From contig CAJJDP010000023.1 in NCBI GenBank assembly GCA_905182995.1, forward strand, positions 595,474 through 659,473: DNA of 64,000 bases. The letters run 5' to 3'. The translations under genes and the position numbers were made by a program. Source of the DNA: Paramecium octaurelia (taxonomy: Eukaryota > Ciliophora > Oligohymenophorea > Peniculida > Parameciidae). Shown here piece after piece: positions 35,985-48,255 of this stretch (positions are counted from its first letter, which is position 1; every line of letters starts with the position of its first letter). Below the pieces are notes generated by a model that was not told where the DNA came from, did no database searches, and saw only the letters and a list, made by a program, of their open reading frames with translations.

Positions 35985-37095
35985 TCATGGTATTAATGAC
36001 TCATTTAGCAGTTATTATTCTTCCGTTTTAGACTCCTCCTCTTAATTGTCTGTAGCACTTTCTTCAACAAGCATTTAATATGGAGGTAATGCTGGAGGAT
36101 GTAGAATGTAGCTGACTTCCATGTATTAGAGGACAGTGTCGCCACCTAAAATAGAATTAAAGCAATTACGTGTTCCATATGCACAATGATAAGTCGATGA
36201 TTTCTTATCAACATATTCACCTCCAACTTTAACGTAGAAATTACCAGCCCTACTATGAACATCAAATCCTGTTATTCCCTAGGCCAATACATTCTGATGA
36301 GATTCGAAAATAAAAGTAGAAGGAACTTCTCTCTCAAATCTTTGTACTCTCAATTTCATCCTATTTTCATTATCCAAAAATTAATTGAATTAATTGTCTG
36401 AACTACCCAAAGTTCCCATTATAGTAGAATAATCAGAAGAAATAAAGTAAGCTATTCTAAGAGTATTAATATGACATCTGTCTCTTGTCAAGAATCTTAC
36501 TGCAGTTGCACTTCCTGTTGGTTTACCCAACTAAATTTAAATGGTTGTTGTTAATGAGTCGTAAACTTCAATTTCAGCACCTACAATGAATGCTACTACT
36601 CTTGGTGTTGGATATTTCAAATAATATTGAACCATGAAATCTTGGAATCTAGTACCAAAACCTTGTCTCAATCTAATCAAATCTTCAAATTAATAATTAA
36701 CGTATTGCACTTCTGCTTCTGAATCTACGAATGCCACCCATCTTATTCTTAACACTGGAATGATTGCTGGACCATTAATTAGATAGTTGATATAGAACCC
36801 TTTCACAGTGACATCAGAAACAAAAGTTTGATAATTGATATTCCTATTTTTATTCCACTCTATTTCTTCGTGCATCAATAGAACTTAAGGACGTCTATTC
36901 AAATATTTATTATTCTGACCTGCTGAATTATCTTGGAAATTGCACTCTAGTGAACATCTGCAATGGGAAGACAGGTTCAACGAATTTGTTTTGTCTATTG
37001 ATGGTTCTATCAATCCCAGATTGCCATTCTGTATAGCCATCATAGCCTAACTATCCCAAAACGCTAACACATAAAATTGCTGCAATTATAAACAT
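35985..37095 (-). CDS. Secreted protein with H-type lectin domain
   Basis: 361 aa after one 25-nt intron (36895-36919). N-terminal signal peptide 'MFIIAAILCVSVLGQLGY'. The H-type lectin-like segment is 'RPQVLLMHEEIEWN', 'FVSDVTVKGFYINYLING' and 'IPVLRIRWVAFVDSE'. A ~200-residue beta-rich region follows ('FDVHSRAGNFYVKVGGEYV') with few cysteines and an acidic C-terminal tail. H-type lectins bind GalNAc-like sugars; in protists they occur in secreted or adhesive proteins. The domain call rests on pattern resemblance. Only 19 bp separate its start from the stop of the UBL-UBA gene. Confidence 0.75.
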
Positions 37096-37114
37096 TAATA
37101 TTAAAAAAACGATA

Positions 37115-37726
37115 TCAATTAGATAATAATTCTGCAATCAACTCCACCAAGGCCATTGTGTTTTGCATAAATATATCAAAAATTTCTCGTTTTCTTTATT
37201 ACAACTAATAAAATTCTTCGACCCAGTCTTCGCTTTTAATACATTTAATTAATAACTAGAGTTCTTCTAAATTCATCAATTTTTCCTTGACTTCTTCAGC
37301 ATCCACCTCTACTTAAGTTTAATCATAATTAACTCTTCTTTTTCCATAGATAAGATGAGTCATCACCTGTTGTAGATCATACTTATTATGAATCATGGCT
37401 TAAACCACATCCTCTCTTTTATAGCCCTATTCAATCAATTCCAAGACCTTCTTTTTATAATCTTCAGCATTATCTAATATCATCTCCTATAATTCAATGA
37501 GTTTTGACTTTTTTCGTTCTCTGATTGTTTGGATAATTAAATCTCCCTCTTGTACATTTTAATTGATCAACTATAGTTTTGGTTAAAGAATTCTGTTTTT
37601 ATGTATATAATTATATTCCTCCTTTGTGTTGCTGACGATGTTATTGAGATCTTCCACGGTGATTTGTTGAGGAACTGTAACTTTGAGATTTTCCCTCGGA
37701 GAAATTTTAACAATAATTTAAATCAT
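37115..37726 (-). CDS. Protein with ubiquitin-like and UBA-like domains
   Basis: 203 aa, no intron, from the ATG at 37726. The N-terminus 'MIQIIVKISPRENLKVTVP' followed by 'ITVEDLNNIV' fits a ubiquitin-like fold. Residues ~100-145 ('VLELIEQGYKREDVVQAM', 'NKYDLQQVMTHLIYG') fit a UBA domain. A coiled, acidic tail follows. Such proteins shuttle ubiquitylated cargo or regulate the proteasome. The frame is open further upstream (another ATG at 37860), but starting at 37726 puts Met at the UBL beta-strand as usual. Confidence 0.75.
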
Positions 37727-37902
37727 TAATAATTTATACTTACGAGGGGGGAATGTAAGACATATCATATGATGATTAGCAATTTGAGAAAAAGTGAGAG
37801 ATGAATTCATTAAAGGGAAAGAGGATGATATCGAAATACTGGATTAAAGATTTGATTAAAGCTTGAATATAAATTAAGTTGCTAACATAATAAATTTTAT
37901 TG

Positions 37903-40900
37903 ATGAAATATTAACAACAGAATGATATAGAGGGTCAGAAGCATTCTCTGTTGAGTGTTGAGGATCTCACTGATTTATTTATCCTTAACAAAATCAACGA
38001 TGGATAAAGTTTGGACAGGGTTAAATCATTGGGAGACGATTATGGTTTGGCTCGTAAACTAAACTCAGACACTAAAGTATGTAAGAGAGTCTAAACGCTA
38101 ATAGTAAGGACTCAGCACAGAAGCTGATGTGTAAAAGAATAGGGAAAGCTTTGGAGACAACACACCAGTGGAGAAAGAGCCAACGACCTTGTGTGAGTTG
38201 ATAATGGAATGTTTGGAAGACACCATGCTTCGAATACTGTTATTGGCTGCATTGGTATCAACAGTGATTGGAATAATAAATGAAGGATTGGCCACAGGAT
38301 GGACAGAAGGGTAAGTTAATTGTTTAATCATAATAGGGCGACGATTTTTTTTGCCATATTTTTAATCATTTCAATCACGGCAGGAAATAACTATTTGAAA
38401 GAAAAACAATTCAGATAGTTGAGAAGAAGATTAGATGATGGAAAATGTCAAGTTATCAGAGGAAATAAGGTAACGGAAATTGCAACCAAAGATCTCGTTG
38501 TTGGAGACCTTCTATTATTTAATTTAGGAGATCTCTTCGTTGTAGATGGTAACAAAATAATTGTATTTTTATAATAGGTTTGATGATATAAGGTAGTGCA
38601 GTTAAAATGGATGAGTCAGCAATGACTGGAGAAAGTGACGAAATCAAAAAATTGCCATATTAAGAAATGGCGCAATAAAAACAATAGCAATTGAATCAAG
38701 ATGCTGCCAGAGGTCATACAAGTCCATTTTTGATATCAGGAACTAAATGCTTAGATGGAACAGGCTAAATGCTAGTTCTAGCTGTTGGATAAAATACAAT
38801 CTCTGGACAGTTAAAGAAGTTGTTGATTCAAGACAATCCACCAACTCCATTATAGTAGAAATTAGAAGGTGTGGCTTCAGATATAGGAAAATTGGGAGTT
38901 ATCGTTTCAATCTTCACATTCATTGCCTTGATGGGACATCTTGGATATGACATTTATTTAGGTATGATACAATTCCAGAGTCTTAAGACCTTGTAAGTGA
39001 TAGTGGAATCATTCATGATTTCTGTAACCATTATAGTTGTGGCTGTACCTGAAGGATTACCCTTGGCTGTTACAATAGCGTTGGCATATTCAGTTGGAAA
39101 AATGAAGGATGAATAAAATTTGGTTAAGAATCTATCATCTTGTGAAATAATGGGTGGAGCCAATAACATATGTAGTGATAAGACAGGCACATTAACCTAA
39201 AACATCATGCAAGTAACTGCCTTGTATGTTGAAAAGAACACTATCAAGAATGATGTCCATACAATTAAATCTAAATTGAATAAGAATACTGTTGAATTAA
39301 TGTGTGAAAGTATATGCTACAATTCAAATGCCTTCCCTTAAAAGGATAAAGTGACCAATAAATGGATCTAAATTGGTAATAAGACTGAATGTGCTTTGTT
39401 AGAGTGCGCTGATAATTTCAATTATAACTTTTCTTAATACAGACCTAGTGATAAAATCCTTAGACAAATCCCATTCAATAGCAAGAGAAAGAAGATGAGC
39501 ACTGCAGTATATAACCCTAAAACCTAATTTGTTAGAGTTTATACAAAGGGTGCTTCTGAAATTATCTTAAATCAATGCATCAAAATGGTAGGAGCTAATG
39601 GGGTTGAATAGATCTTAGACTAGAATGCAAGAAATTAAATCTATAATGATATAATCTAATAATTTGCTTCTGAATCCTTGAGAACTATAGCCATTGCTTA
39701 TCGAGATCTCGATCCTCACTCTTAAAATTCAGGTGTATTAGGATAAATTCCTTAACTTACTAAATATACTTAATCAATCTAAGAGGACGATTTAGATAAA
39801 GATTTAGTGTTAATTGCAATTGCAGGAATCAAAGATCCAATAAGACCAGATGTCCCGAATTCAATCAAATAATGTCATTCATCTGGAGTGACTGTTAGAA
39901 TGGTCACTGGTGATAATATATTGACTGCCACAGCCATAGCCAAAGAATGCGGAATTCTTCAAAGTAACAAACAACCAGGACAATATGAAGTGATGGAGGG
40001 CAAGTTTTTCAGAGAGTTTGTGGGAGGACTCAAGACAAGCAAAGACAAAGATGGAAATGAAATCAAAGAAGTAGGAAATAAAGAAACCTTTAAAGTGGTT
40101 GCCAGAGAGATGAAAGTTATGGCAAGAGCATCACCTGAAGATAAATACATTTTGGTTACTGGATTGATTGCTGAAGGTAATGTTATTGCAGTCACTGGTG
40201 ATGGTACTAATGATGCTCCGGCTTTAAAAAAGGCAGATGTAGGATTTGCTATGGGTATCACTGGTTCTGATGTTGCCAAAGATGCTGCAGACATTATCCT
40301 TTTAGATGATAATTTCAGTTCCATAATCACTGGTACGTATTCTTTTTAATTTTAGCTATGAAATGGGGTAGAAATATTTACGATTGTATTAGGAAGTTTA
40401 TTCAATTTCAATTAACTGTAAATCTAGTAGCTTTATTCATGTCCTTTTTGGGTGCAGTTGTTCTAAAAGAATCTCCTTTAAATACTATTGAAATGCTCTG
40501 GGTTAATCTTATTATGGACACCTTTGCTTCCTTAGCATTAGCGACTGAACCTCCCAATATTACAGTGCTTGAAAGATAACCATACAAGAGAGAGGATAAA
40601 ATTGTATCCCCAACCATGAATAGAACCATCGTAGGAGGATCTATCTATCAGATTGTTGTTCTGTGTGGCATCTTGTTTGTTCTACCCAAATATATGGATT
40701 TATCAATGCCTGAAGAGTTAATAGGATAAAAGGTAATATGTATATATTATCAATTAAGTTCCATAAGAATGTAGTGTAGATGAGTATATTTTTCTAAACT
40801 TTTGTCGTTATGCAAGTGTTTAATTCAATTACATGCAGATAACTTGATTACAAAACTATCAACCCTTTTACTAATGCATGCAACAATCCTCTATTTTGGG

Positions 40901-41235
40901 GTGTCTAAACATTCACTTTGATAATCTAATGCATCCTAATTTAATTTGGCGGTAAATTTGTTAAGGTTTCCCATTTAACTCTTTAACAACATATACTTTG
41001 CATTGGATTTGGAGTAGGTAGCATTATTTTTTTGGCCTTTGTTAAATTAATCATTCCTGAAAAGTTCTGTCAAAGAGTTGAGCTTTTCAGAGAAGATATT
41101 ATTACTGAGGATTAAATGGATGATACTTTAGCAAGTAGATTAAGAAGAAAATCAACTACAAGACAAAGAAATAGAAAAACTGAAAATTAAGATTATGTCA
41201 CTGTCCGCAGTATATAAAGTCATTAAAGAATGTGA
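37903..41235 (+). CDS. Plasma-membrane-type Ca2+-ATPase (PMCA, P2B)
   Basis: 1,066 aa after introns of 28, 26, 29, 23 and 26 nt. P2 ATPase motifs: '[16 protein letters not shown]', M4 '[19 protein letters not shown]', phosphorylation site '[11 protein letters not shown]', 'VYTKGASEI', '[16 protein letters not shown]', '[18 protein letters not shown]', and the PMCA-type '[18 protein letters not shown]'. The PMCA-like M6 block reads '[19 protein letters not shown]'. It exports Ca2+ from the cytosol in exchange for protons. The ~70-residue C-terminal tail is basic and might hold a calmodulin-binding site, as in animal PMCAs, but I cannot define one. Confidence 0.96.
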
Positions 41236-41333
41236 AATATTAATTATGATATTAATAATTCCATATATCTAATTTTTTAGAATAAGTCGCTACCAAAATA
41301 ATATTGTTATAAACAATTAATAATGAAAATCTT

Positions 41334-43158
41334 TCACTAAGAGGGCAATTTTTCTATATGATGGAACATGTGACTTTCATTAGTAAAATACTCTTTTAAG
41401 ATGTTATTCTCACTCAATAGTTCCAGCATTCCAGGATGCAATCCAGTAATATACACTTAAGTGCTATTTTCTATGTTTTTAAATACTATGATACTTCTCA
41501 TATTATCTATAATAATGGCTAAACTGTCAACTGCTTGGAAATCGAAGACGCAAACATATCTGAAACTGAGAATGAAAATATCTGTCTTGGCTAATTCTTT
41601 GATCTGGTCGATGTGTCCTTTGATATTGATATAATTTAAGGCTCCATTAAATCTATAAACAGTATAGGTTCCTTCGAGATTGGGGGGAATGTCATTGCAT
41701 TCTTCTTCAAATTCATGAAGATTAGAATCTCTTAGATTTATTTAATACACTCCTTCCTTTTGATTGGTCATCACTTCTGCTGAAGGTGAACTCATTTTTT
41801 GAGCAAAAATAATTAGAGCATGCATGCTGCCAATAAGAGTACTTTGAATGGCACCATAATTAACACACAACCAAGCAATACAAAAAATATAGAATAAAAT
41901 TAATTTTCTTTAAGTCCTGTAGAGATTAACATAGTAATGCCAAGGTGGTATATTAATAATCATGTACAGCAATTGACCACTAATAATATAGAAGGGTATA
42001 TCCATAAAAAATTTACTAAAAACTCCATAGAAGAACAGTATTGATAATGCATTAAGAATGGAGGACCATTGATTGGTCTTACGTAACTTAATATCCAGAA
42101 TGTACATTCTTGAAGATGCACAACAAGGCAACCCACCAAATATTCCACTTAAAATATTGGCAGTAGATACACATTGTATTTCCTGATCATAGTCACATTT
42201 AACACCACTTAAAGATTAACCTGCCCTTGCACAGAATTGATTTTATATCAAAATAAAAAGTGTAATGGGTATAGCTTAAGTTAATAGATGACTAACAACT
42301 TAAAAGTCTGGATGAAATTTTGGGCCATCGTATTCTATAAAATTAAAATATATTGTGACTTCTCCATATGCTGATCTCAAGCATTTTTCAGTTGGATAGA
42401 CTATTCCCAAGGTTAATCCAGTTAATGTAGTTATGAATATCCATGGAAATTACCTAAAAAATATTCTACCCATCTACAAAAAGAGGAAAACACACCATGC
42501 ACCTACTAAATAGTATAGATCTCCTCTCTCTTGAAAAGACATAAACATATCGTAATAGGATGAATACAGTTCTACTCCTCTATTCGAATGATTATCTGTT
42601 AATCCAAACATATAATCACTATATGAAAAAAAAAATAAACTTGCAATCCCTAACAAGAATCCTTCTATAACATAAACCGGAATAAAATCAGATAAATGAT
42701 GCCATTTTAATAAGCCTGCCAAATAAATGTAGATTCCCACTATTATTGTGATCCAAGGCATTACTTCAACACCATAGGTCTTCACCAATTGATAGTTCAA
42801 TCCAATTACGACCCAAGACGGCATATATATTGAATGGTTGCCTTATCAATCTTTAAAATATACTTCCACTAAAAAATCCATTGGTTAAGGCTGCTATGAA
42901 TGCAGTCGTAATACCAACAGAGGCGTTGCAACCTGAACTACTACCAATAGTTAAGTGAAATGGCATATTCAATATTGTCTAGGCCATGCCACTCTTCCAT
43001 GAATCTCTAATATAGGTCAATCCACTCTTAAAACTGTGAACAGACAGATGATCTAAACTGGATTATTTTTGGAGTTTGCTTGATTTAGCTTTGGGTACTT
43101 ATTATTGATTTTCATTTTAATTCAGTGTTGGAATTTCAATTAAAGGTTATTAAGACAT
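41334..43158 (-). CDS. SulP/SLC26-type anion transporter with STAS domain
   Basis: 600 aa after one 22-nt intron. The cytosolic N-terminus is Gln/Ser-rich. Many TM segments follow, including 'GITTAFIAALTNGFFSGS', 'IGLNYQLVKTYGVEVMPWI', 'VIEGFLLGIASLFFF' and 'GGLPCCASSRMYILDIKLR'. The C-terminal STAS-like domain reads 'TYTVYRFNGALNYINIKGH' and 'AVDSLAIIIDNMRSIIVFK'. SulP proteins carry sulfate, bicarbonate or other anions. The family's usual proline-rich N-terminal signature is weak, so substrate cannot be predicted. It starts 19 bp from the divergent cystatin gene and ends 98 bp from the Ca2+ pump. Confidence 0.85.
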
Positions 43159-43177
43159 AAATAATATTAACAAACAT

Positions 43178-43562
43178 ATGCTAAAGTTATTTATTCTGAC
43201 CTTTTTAATAATTACAATTTCAGCCAGATTGGACCAATAAGATCCTGCAGTTGGAAAGAAAAATACAAGTTCAAACAAATAAGAAAGTGATGTTATGAAA
43301 TACAGGAGAGCAGCCGCCATGGCCAAAGAGGAATTCTAGGGTATGGAAGTGTCAATAACAGTGATTAGAACTATGTGGTCTCAATGGTTTTGTGTGGAAA
43401 TAAACTACTTAGGTTGATACTCAAGTAGTCTCTGGATTCAATTACAGCATCTATGGTAAAGTATAGAAGGGAGATCAGACAAGAACAGTCAAGGTTTCTT
43501 TTTATATTCCAGCTGGATAGGATTCCAGAATTAAAGCTACCGGTTGCAATATTGTTGCTTGA
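43178..43562 (+). CDS. Secreted cystatin-like cysteine protease inhibitor
   Basis: 118 aa after one 28-nt intron. Signal peptide 'MLKLFILTFLIITISA'. The mature part has a helix ('YRRAAAMAKEEFQELCGLN') and the papain-binding first hairpin 'TQVVSGFNYSIYGKV', a variant of the QVVAG motif, followed by beta-strands ('TRTVKVSFYIPAGQ'). Type 1/2 cystatins block papain-family proteases. A secreted or lysosomal inhibitor would match a cell that handles many digestive cathepsins. The second-hairpin Pro-Trp is not obvious, so binding could be weaker. Confidence 0.85.
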
Positions 43563-43599
43563 AGTAATACAATAAAAACAATATATATATATATTAATA

Positions 43600-45120
43600 A
43601 TGCCTTATTCATTCAAACTCTTAGTTCACGATGTCTAACTTCAAATTTCAGATCCAATTTTGATCTCCAGTCCTTCTCTTTCATTCACCATAGCCAATTA
43701 TCCCAAAATTGTAGTTAACGGAAAATGTCCTATAAGTAATGTCAAGGGAACATACGATTAACAGAAACCATTTGGCCATGGGAAATCAATTTTATTGCAT
43801 TTGAATCAGGATAAAATGACAGACATCTTGAGGGAAATGCCCCTTGAAATATTATTTTTGAATGGACAAGCAATTGTAGCTGGAGCAAGGATTAATTTAG
43901 AGCATTTTATTCCAGACATTGATTCAGAATTGAAGTTCAAGAGAGGCAACTTCCATTTACTCGATCATTTTGGGAAACCCTATTTGTTGGCTGATATTTC
44001 AATAAGCATACACGACCCAGATAAAATTCCAGAAGTTTTGAAAGAGGAAAGAGAAAGACAAATCTAAATGATGAAATAAAAATAACAACATGATTACTTA
44101 CAATAACTAGAGAAGCCAAATGATCCAGAACCAGTCCCAGATTAAATAGTTTATAACAAAAAGAAGAAACAAGACTCCACTCCAAAAAATTAGTATTCAC
44201 ATCCAAACACATAATCTGAATAGAGAAGTCCAAGAAATATGAATGACATTGAGCAAATAAGTTAATAACCAAAAATAACCATCCAACAACCACGTTAATC
44301 AACTATGCAATCTACTTAACCTAAAATCCCATAAAGACCTGTAAGTGCTACACCCAAATCCAACGTCCATCCTAATTCAAAATAGCCAAACAGTTTCCAT
44401 GAATCCAAAGCAGCATCTTAAAAACAACCGGTGAAAAAACCCTTAAAACCAGCACTCAAAGTAAATTAAAAAACATCCAAACCAATTCCCTAGAATTCTT
44501 AACCATAATCAACGATTAAAAAGAACCCAAATTCTGTAATCATACCAGAACCAGATGAAATTAAGGATATTCCTATTACTGAATGGGTTAATTAAGTTTA
44601 CTGTCCTCCACCAATGTTTCTGGATAAGAAAGTGTATGTGCACAAGGTTTATAATGCACCTGAAGAATAAGTCGAGAAATATGTAAAACCCGCAAAATTC
44701 TACTCTATTGGGATACAAACAGATTTTTAATTGCCAGATGTAAAAGCCCAATAAACTGAATACTCTCAGGATCCTTAAGATTACACTCCTAAGGACAGAG
44801 TATAAACCCAAACAGTTGTATCTGATAATTACTAAGAGGACTTTGAAAGCTTTGTTTAATCTTAATCCTAATTCTCATAGAGTTAACAACTGAAGCAATC
44901 GAAAACTCCTAGAAATTAACCTTCCTAAAATAGGAGAACTACCTCTATTTAAGAAGCAGTTGAAGAAGATGTTATATCAGATATCTATTCTTAAGATTTT
45001 GAATAAATTAGTTAGAGTTAAACTTTTAAAAGAAGTTTATCAAAAAAGGATGATATTTCAGATTCATATATCCCAGATTTTGAGTCTATCAGCCAATCTT
45101 AATAATTTAGGAAAAAATGA
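43600..45120 (+). CDS. C2-like N-terminus with long disordered tail
   Basis: 506 aa, no intron; the ATG at 43600 and TGA at 45118 are in one frame. Residues 1-~145 look like a beta-sandwich: 'MPYSFKLLVHDVQL', 'PKIVVNGKCPISNVKGTY', 'LREMPLEILFLNGQAIV', 'LLADISISIHDPDKI'. The rest is disordered, rich in Pro, Gln, Ser and Lys. Near the C-terminus a Ser/Asp motif repeats three times ('SDNYQEDFESF', 'ISDIYSQDFEQISQSQ', 'ISDSYIPDFESIS'). A scaffold with short docking motifs, possibly ciliary, is the best guess. I recognise no named family. Confidence 0.75.
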
Positions 45121-45150
45121 TTTTTATTATTTATTTTATAATATTTCATA

Positions 45151-46462
45151 ATGGGTAATAAATAAACTCCTGCGTAATAATCAATTCAAGCATATATCAA
45201 ACATCTAAAGACAAGGAAGGAAACCTTAAATCTAACAGGGCTGAAATGCATGAAGTATGATAATATTATTGTGACCATTGATTAATGGAAGAAAATGAGT
45301 TAAAAACTATTATAAATCTAATATGAATATCCGAAATACAATTAGAGAATTAAAAAGATAATTTAGGAGCTCAAGATATTCATCGAGAACATCAATTCTG
45401 AAGAGTTGATCAAGGCTTTTCAGAACAAACAAAAATTAGAAGAGTTCTTGCGTTTAGATAATAGTGAAGCTTATCCTTGTCTAAATCTTAGTGAACACAT
45501 TCAAATTGATTAATGCTAATTGCATGTACAATCCATGATAAAATCTACAAGAATTAAAAGAAGAATTTTAAACAACATTAATGAACTTAAAAAATAATCT
45601 AAATTAAAGAACTTAGTTGAAAAAGAAATCTTATAAAAAGATAATTTTATTATGATCATCATAAAAAAATATTGTTAAATTGTATTATAAACATTTCAAT
45701 AGATAAACATGAATGAGCTTAATTAAGAAACAATTGATCATTAACAATCCCTTACATTTATAACGAAATTTCAATAGAAATTGCTGACTGATATCTACAT
45801 GAAAGAGATTGATCCTGATATTACATTAAAAACCATTTTCTCCTATGAGAAAATATTTCTTCATTATATTAATTTTTTAAAATGCACAAACTCAGAAGAA
45901 TTAAAGGCTTACGAATAAATGCTAGATCTAAAATAAAATCTTACTCTTAGTGATTTGGGAGCAGAATAAGCATTTTGGTTGAGTGAAAAGAAAGATCCCT
46001 ATTCTGAAGTTGTTCTCTAATTAAATTTTATTTAGAAATAAATATGTCCTGTAAGAAAATTTGAACTTATAGGAAAGCTTAAATATACAATATGCAAAGT
46101 AAGAATACTAAATAATTATAAGTGCTTAGACGAATATTATATCTAACATCCGATGAAAAATCAGAAACAATTGCAAGTAGATAGCGATCACTTTTTAATT
46201 ATCTTGATTTACACTTTGATTCGATAAAATTAACCTACTTTTTTTATTCATCTTAAATTCATTTTATTTACAATGTCAAAGGAGATCGGTAAATCAATCA
46301 TTTCTCATTCTTTTAGAAATAGACAGAGGTCAGAATTCTTGGGTTTTTGTCAGCCTCATTGCCGCTGTGACTTAAATTTAAGTTAAAGATATTTGCAGAA
46401 ATAATCTCTAAAATTGTTTAGAAACTGTTATCTAGAGTTAATTTAATCTAGAAGGAATGTGA
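45151..46462 (+). CDS. VPS9-domain protein (putative Rab5-type GEF)
   Basis: 419 aa after introns of 24 nt (46099-46122) and 28 nt. The N-terminus 'MGNKQTP' fits a myristoylation site (Gly2, Thr6). A long helical region follows. The VPS9-like core reads 'CPVRKFELIGKLKYTICK', 'DSDHFLIILIYTLIRQNQP' and 'EIEIDRGQNSWVFVSLIAA'. The Asp of 'SDHF' and the Tyr of 'LIYTLI' sit where the catalytic residues normally are. VPS9 proteins activate Rab5-class GTPases on endosomes. The second intron is needed to reach 'RGQNSWVF'; ignoring it gives an implausible tail. Confidence 0.8.
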
Positions 46463-47061
46463 TCTATATTTTTTTAGATTAAAACCAAATTTTTGTCTAT
46501 TATTGCAAGTAAATAATTTTGAAACCAAATAATAATTAATGAAATTTGTATCTTAATTATATAAAAAATATAATTTTAAAGAAATCACAAATATTCGCTT
46601 AAATCAAAGTCCTCAATAGAATGTTTTCTTCCTTACTCAAACTTTACTCTTTTTTTATTAAGATGATTTTGTTATTAAAAGTACAAAGTTCGTTTACATT
46701 TTAATTTAAAGGACTTACATCATTAGGTGATAAAATTGTTAACTACATCTTAATCATCAGTATTAGCTTGGGAAATTAATACTTAAACTATTTTGACTTA
46801 TCGAATAGGGTTATATTTATTTAGTAATAATTATATTCTTGTTCTTTTTAAGCGGATCTGTTTTCATGATTACTCCTAATTTTTTTAAATATCAGATATT
46901 ACTCTATCATTATTGATAGAAGACGGCCTTTTTATTGTCTTTGTTATGAAACATAGGTCGAAATTCGTCGAAACTATCATTTGAATTTAAGGATAAAAAG
47001 AAAACATCATTATTTATCTTATGATACTACTATATACTATTTTATATTTTGCTATAATGAT
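46463..47061. other. Region with coding-like minus-strand fragments
   Basis: 599 bp between two called genes. On the minus strand several pieces look protein-like but do not join cleanly with ordinary introns: 'SNDSFDEFRPMFHNKDNK' (about 46.93-46.97 kb), 'MKTDPLKKNKNIIITKQ' (about 46.8 kb) and 'NQNVNELCTFNNKIIL' (about 46.7 kb). It may be a small intron-rich gene or a decaying one. Confidence 0.35.
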
Positions 47062-47434
47062 TCAATATTTTTATCTACGAACTCCAGCCAAACATGCCCT
47101 ATATATATTTCTAGGGTTTTCTGGGAACATATCCGCATGAATTCTTAAGTCTTCCATATTATCTATTAAATTGAATTGCAAATCATTATGATACCTAATT
47201 CTCCTTTTTTTGTCCACATCGCTTCAGCTGTATATCTTTTGCACATGTCTTCAGCTTCTTTTCTCAAAACAGGATCATTTACTCTGCCAGTAGCATAATC
47301 ACATCCCTTCCAACAGATTTAGATTGATGGGTTATACCATGAAAATACATCTTAACACATGGCGTAGCAAGTACCACCATTGTACCTAAGAATTTACCCA
47401 CCTAATATTGATTGATTAGATTACCTGTTGCCAT
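47062..47434 (-). CDS. Small twin-CX3C protein
   Basis: 105 aa after introns of 23 and 32 nt. Near the N-terminus it carries two CX3C motifs 13 residues apart: Cys15-YAM-Cys19 and Cys33-WKG-Cys37, in 'TCYAMCQDVFSWYNP' and 'IQICWKGCDYATGR'. The rest is charged and helical with a further Cys ('AEDMCKRYTAEAMWTKKG'). Twin CX3C pairs at 11-16-residue spacing are typical of small Tim chaperones and related proteins imported through the Mia40 disulfide relay. Placement in the mitochondrial intermembrane space is therefore a reasonable inference, but the flanks do not match a Tim I know. Confidence 0.7.
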
Positions 47435-47642
47435 TTTGATTATTAAAAATAAAATGTTATTGTATATTATATAAGTTTAATAATTAATATACTCATTAAC
47501 TTTTGTATTGGTATTGCGAGAGATTCATAGTGGATGATAATCACTGTAGAATAATTACATAAATAAAACAGTTATTATAAATAAGGGTATATATAGAGAG
47601 TCATTAAAAAATTAAATCTTTAAATTTAAATAAAAACAAACA

Positions 47643-48200
47643 ATGTCCAACAATAAGGAATAAATCAAGGCAGAACTTGAAGAGAATAGAAAGAAATTAG
47701 CTGAAAAATTTGGACAAACTAAAATGGGCAGCACTTTGGCCAGAAGAAAGCATAAAAATGTTCACTAAACTTAAGTACGTAATGGAAATAATCATTATAG
47801 ATAAATGACGATAAGAAGCTTAAATAAGTTATTAAGAAATTTGGAGTACAACAATTGGGGAATATTGATGAAGTCAACTTTTTCAAAGATGATAATACAA
47901 TTATTCACTTTTCAAAACCAGAAGTCCAAGCAGCTATTGGAAGCAATACATTTGCCATTTTTGGAAATCCAGAAACTAAAAAGTTTGCAGAGTTGATGCC
48001 AGAGATTTTGAATCATATTGGTCCAAACTAAATGGGTCTTCTTTAAGAATTAATGAAAGAAAATTAGAGTAAGGTACATAATTTAAAAAAAATTTAAGGA
48101 AAAAGTTGAAAAAATTGCTGAGGCTGATGCAAAGGATGAAGACGATATTCCAGTATTGGTGTAGGGATAAAACTTCGAAGAAGCAAGCAAGAAAGAATGA
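47643..48200 (+). CDS. NAC beta subunit (BTF3)
   Basis: 168 aa after introns of 26 and 25 nt. Clear BTF3/NAC-beta: 'MGSTLARRKHKNVHQTQ' (ribosome-binding RRKxKK-like motif), 'NDDKKLNKVIKKFGVQQLG', 'IDEVNFFKDDNTIIHFSKP', 'VQAAIGSNTFAIFGNPETK' and 'ELMPEILNHIGPNQMGLLQ'. The nascent-polypeptide-associated complex binds emerging chains at the ribosomal exit. Length and all conserved blocks are normal. Divergent from the twin-CX3C gene, with 208 bp between starts. Confidence 0.97.
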
Positions 48201-48255
48201 GTTAAAATATCATATATTATGTATACCATCCATTATTTAATAACCAATATCTATT

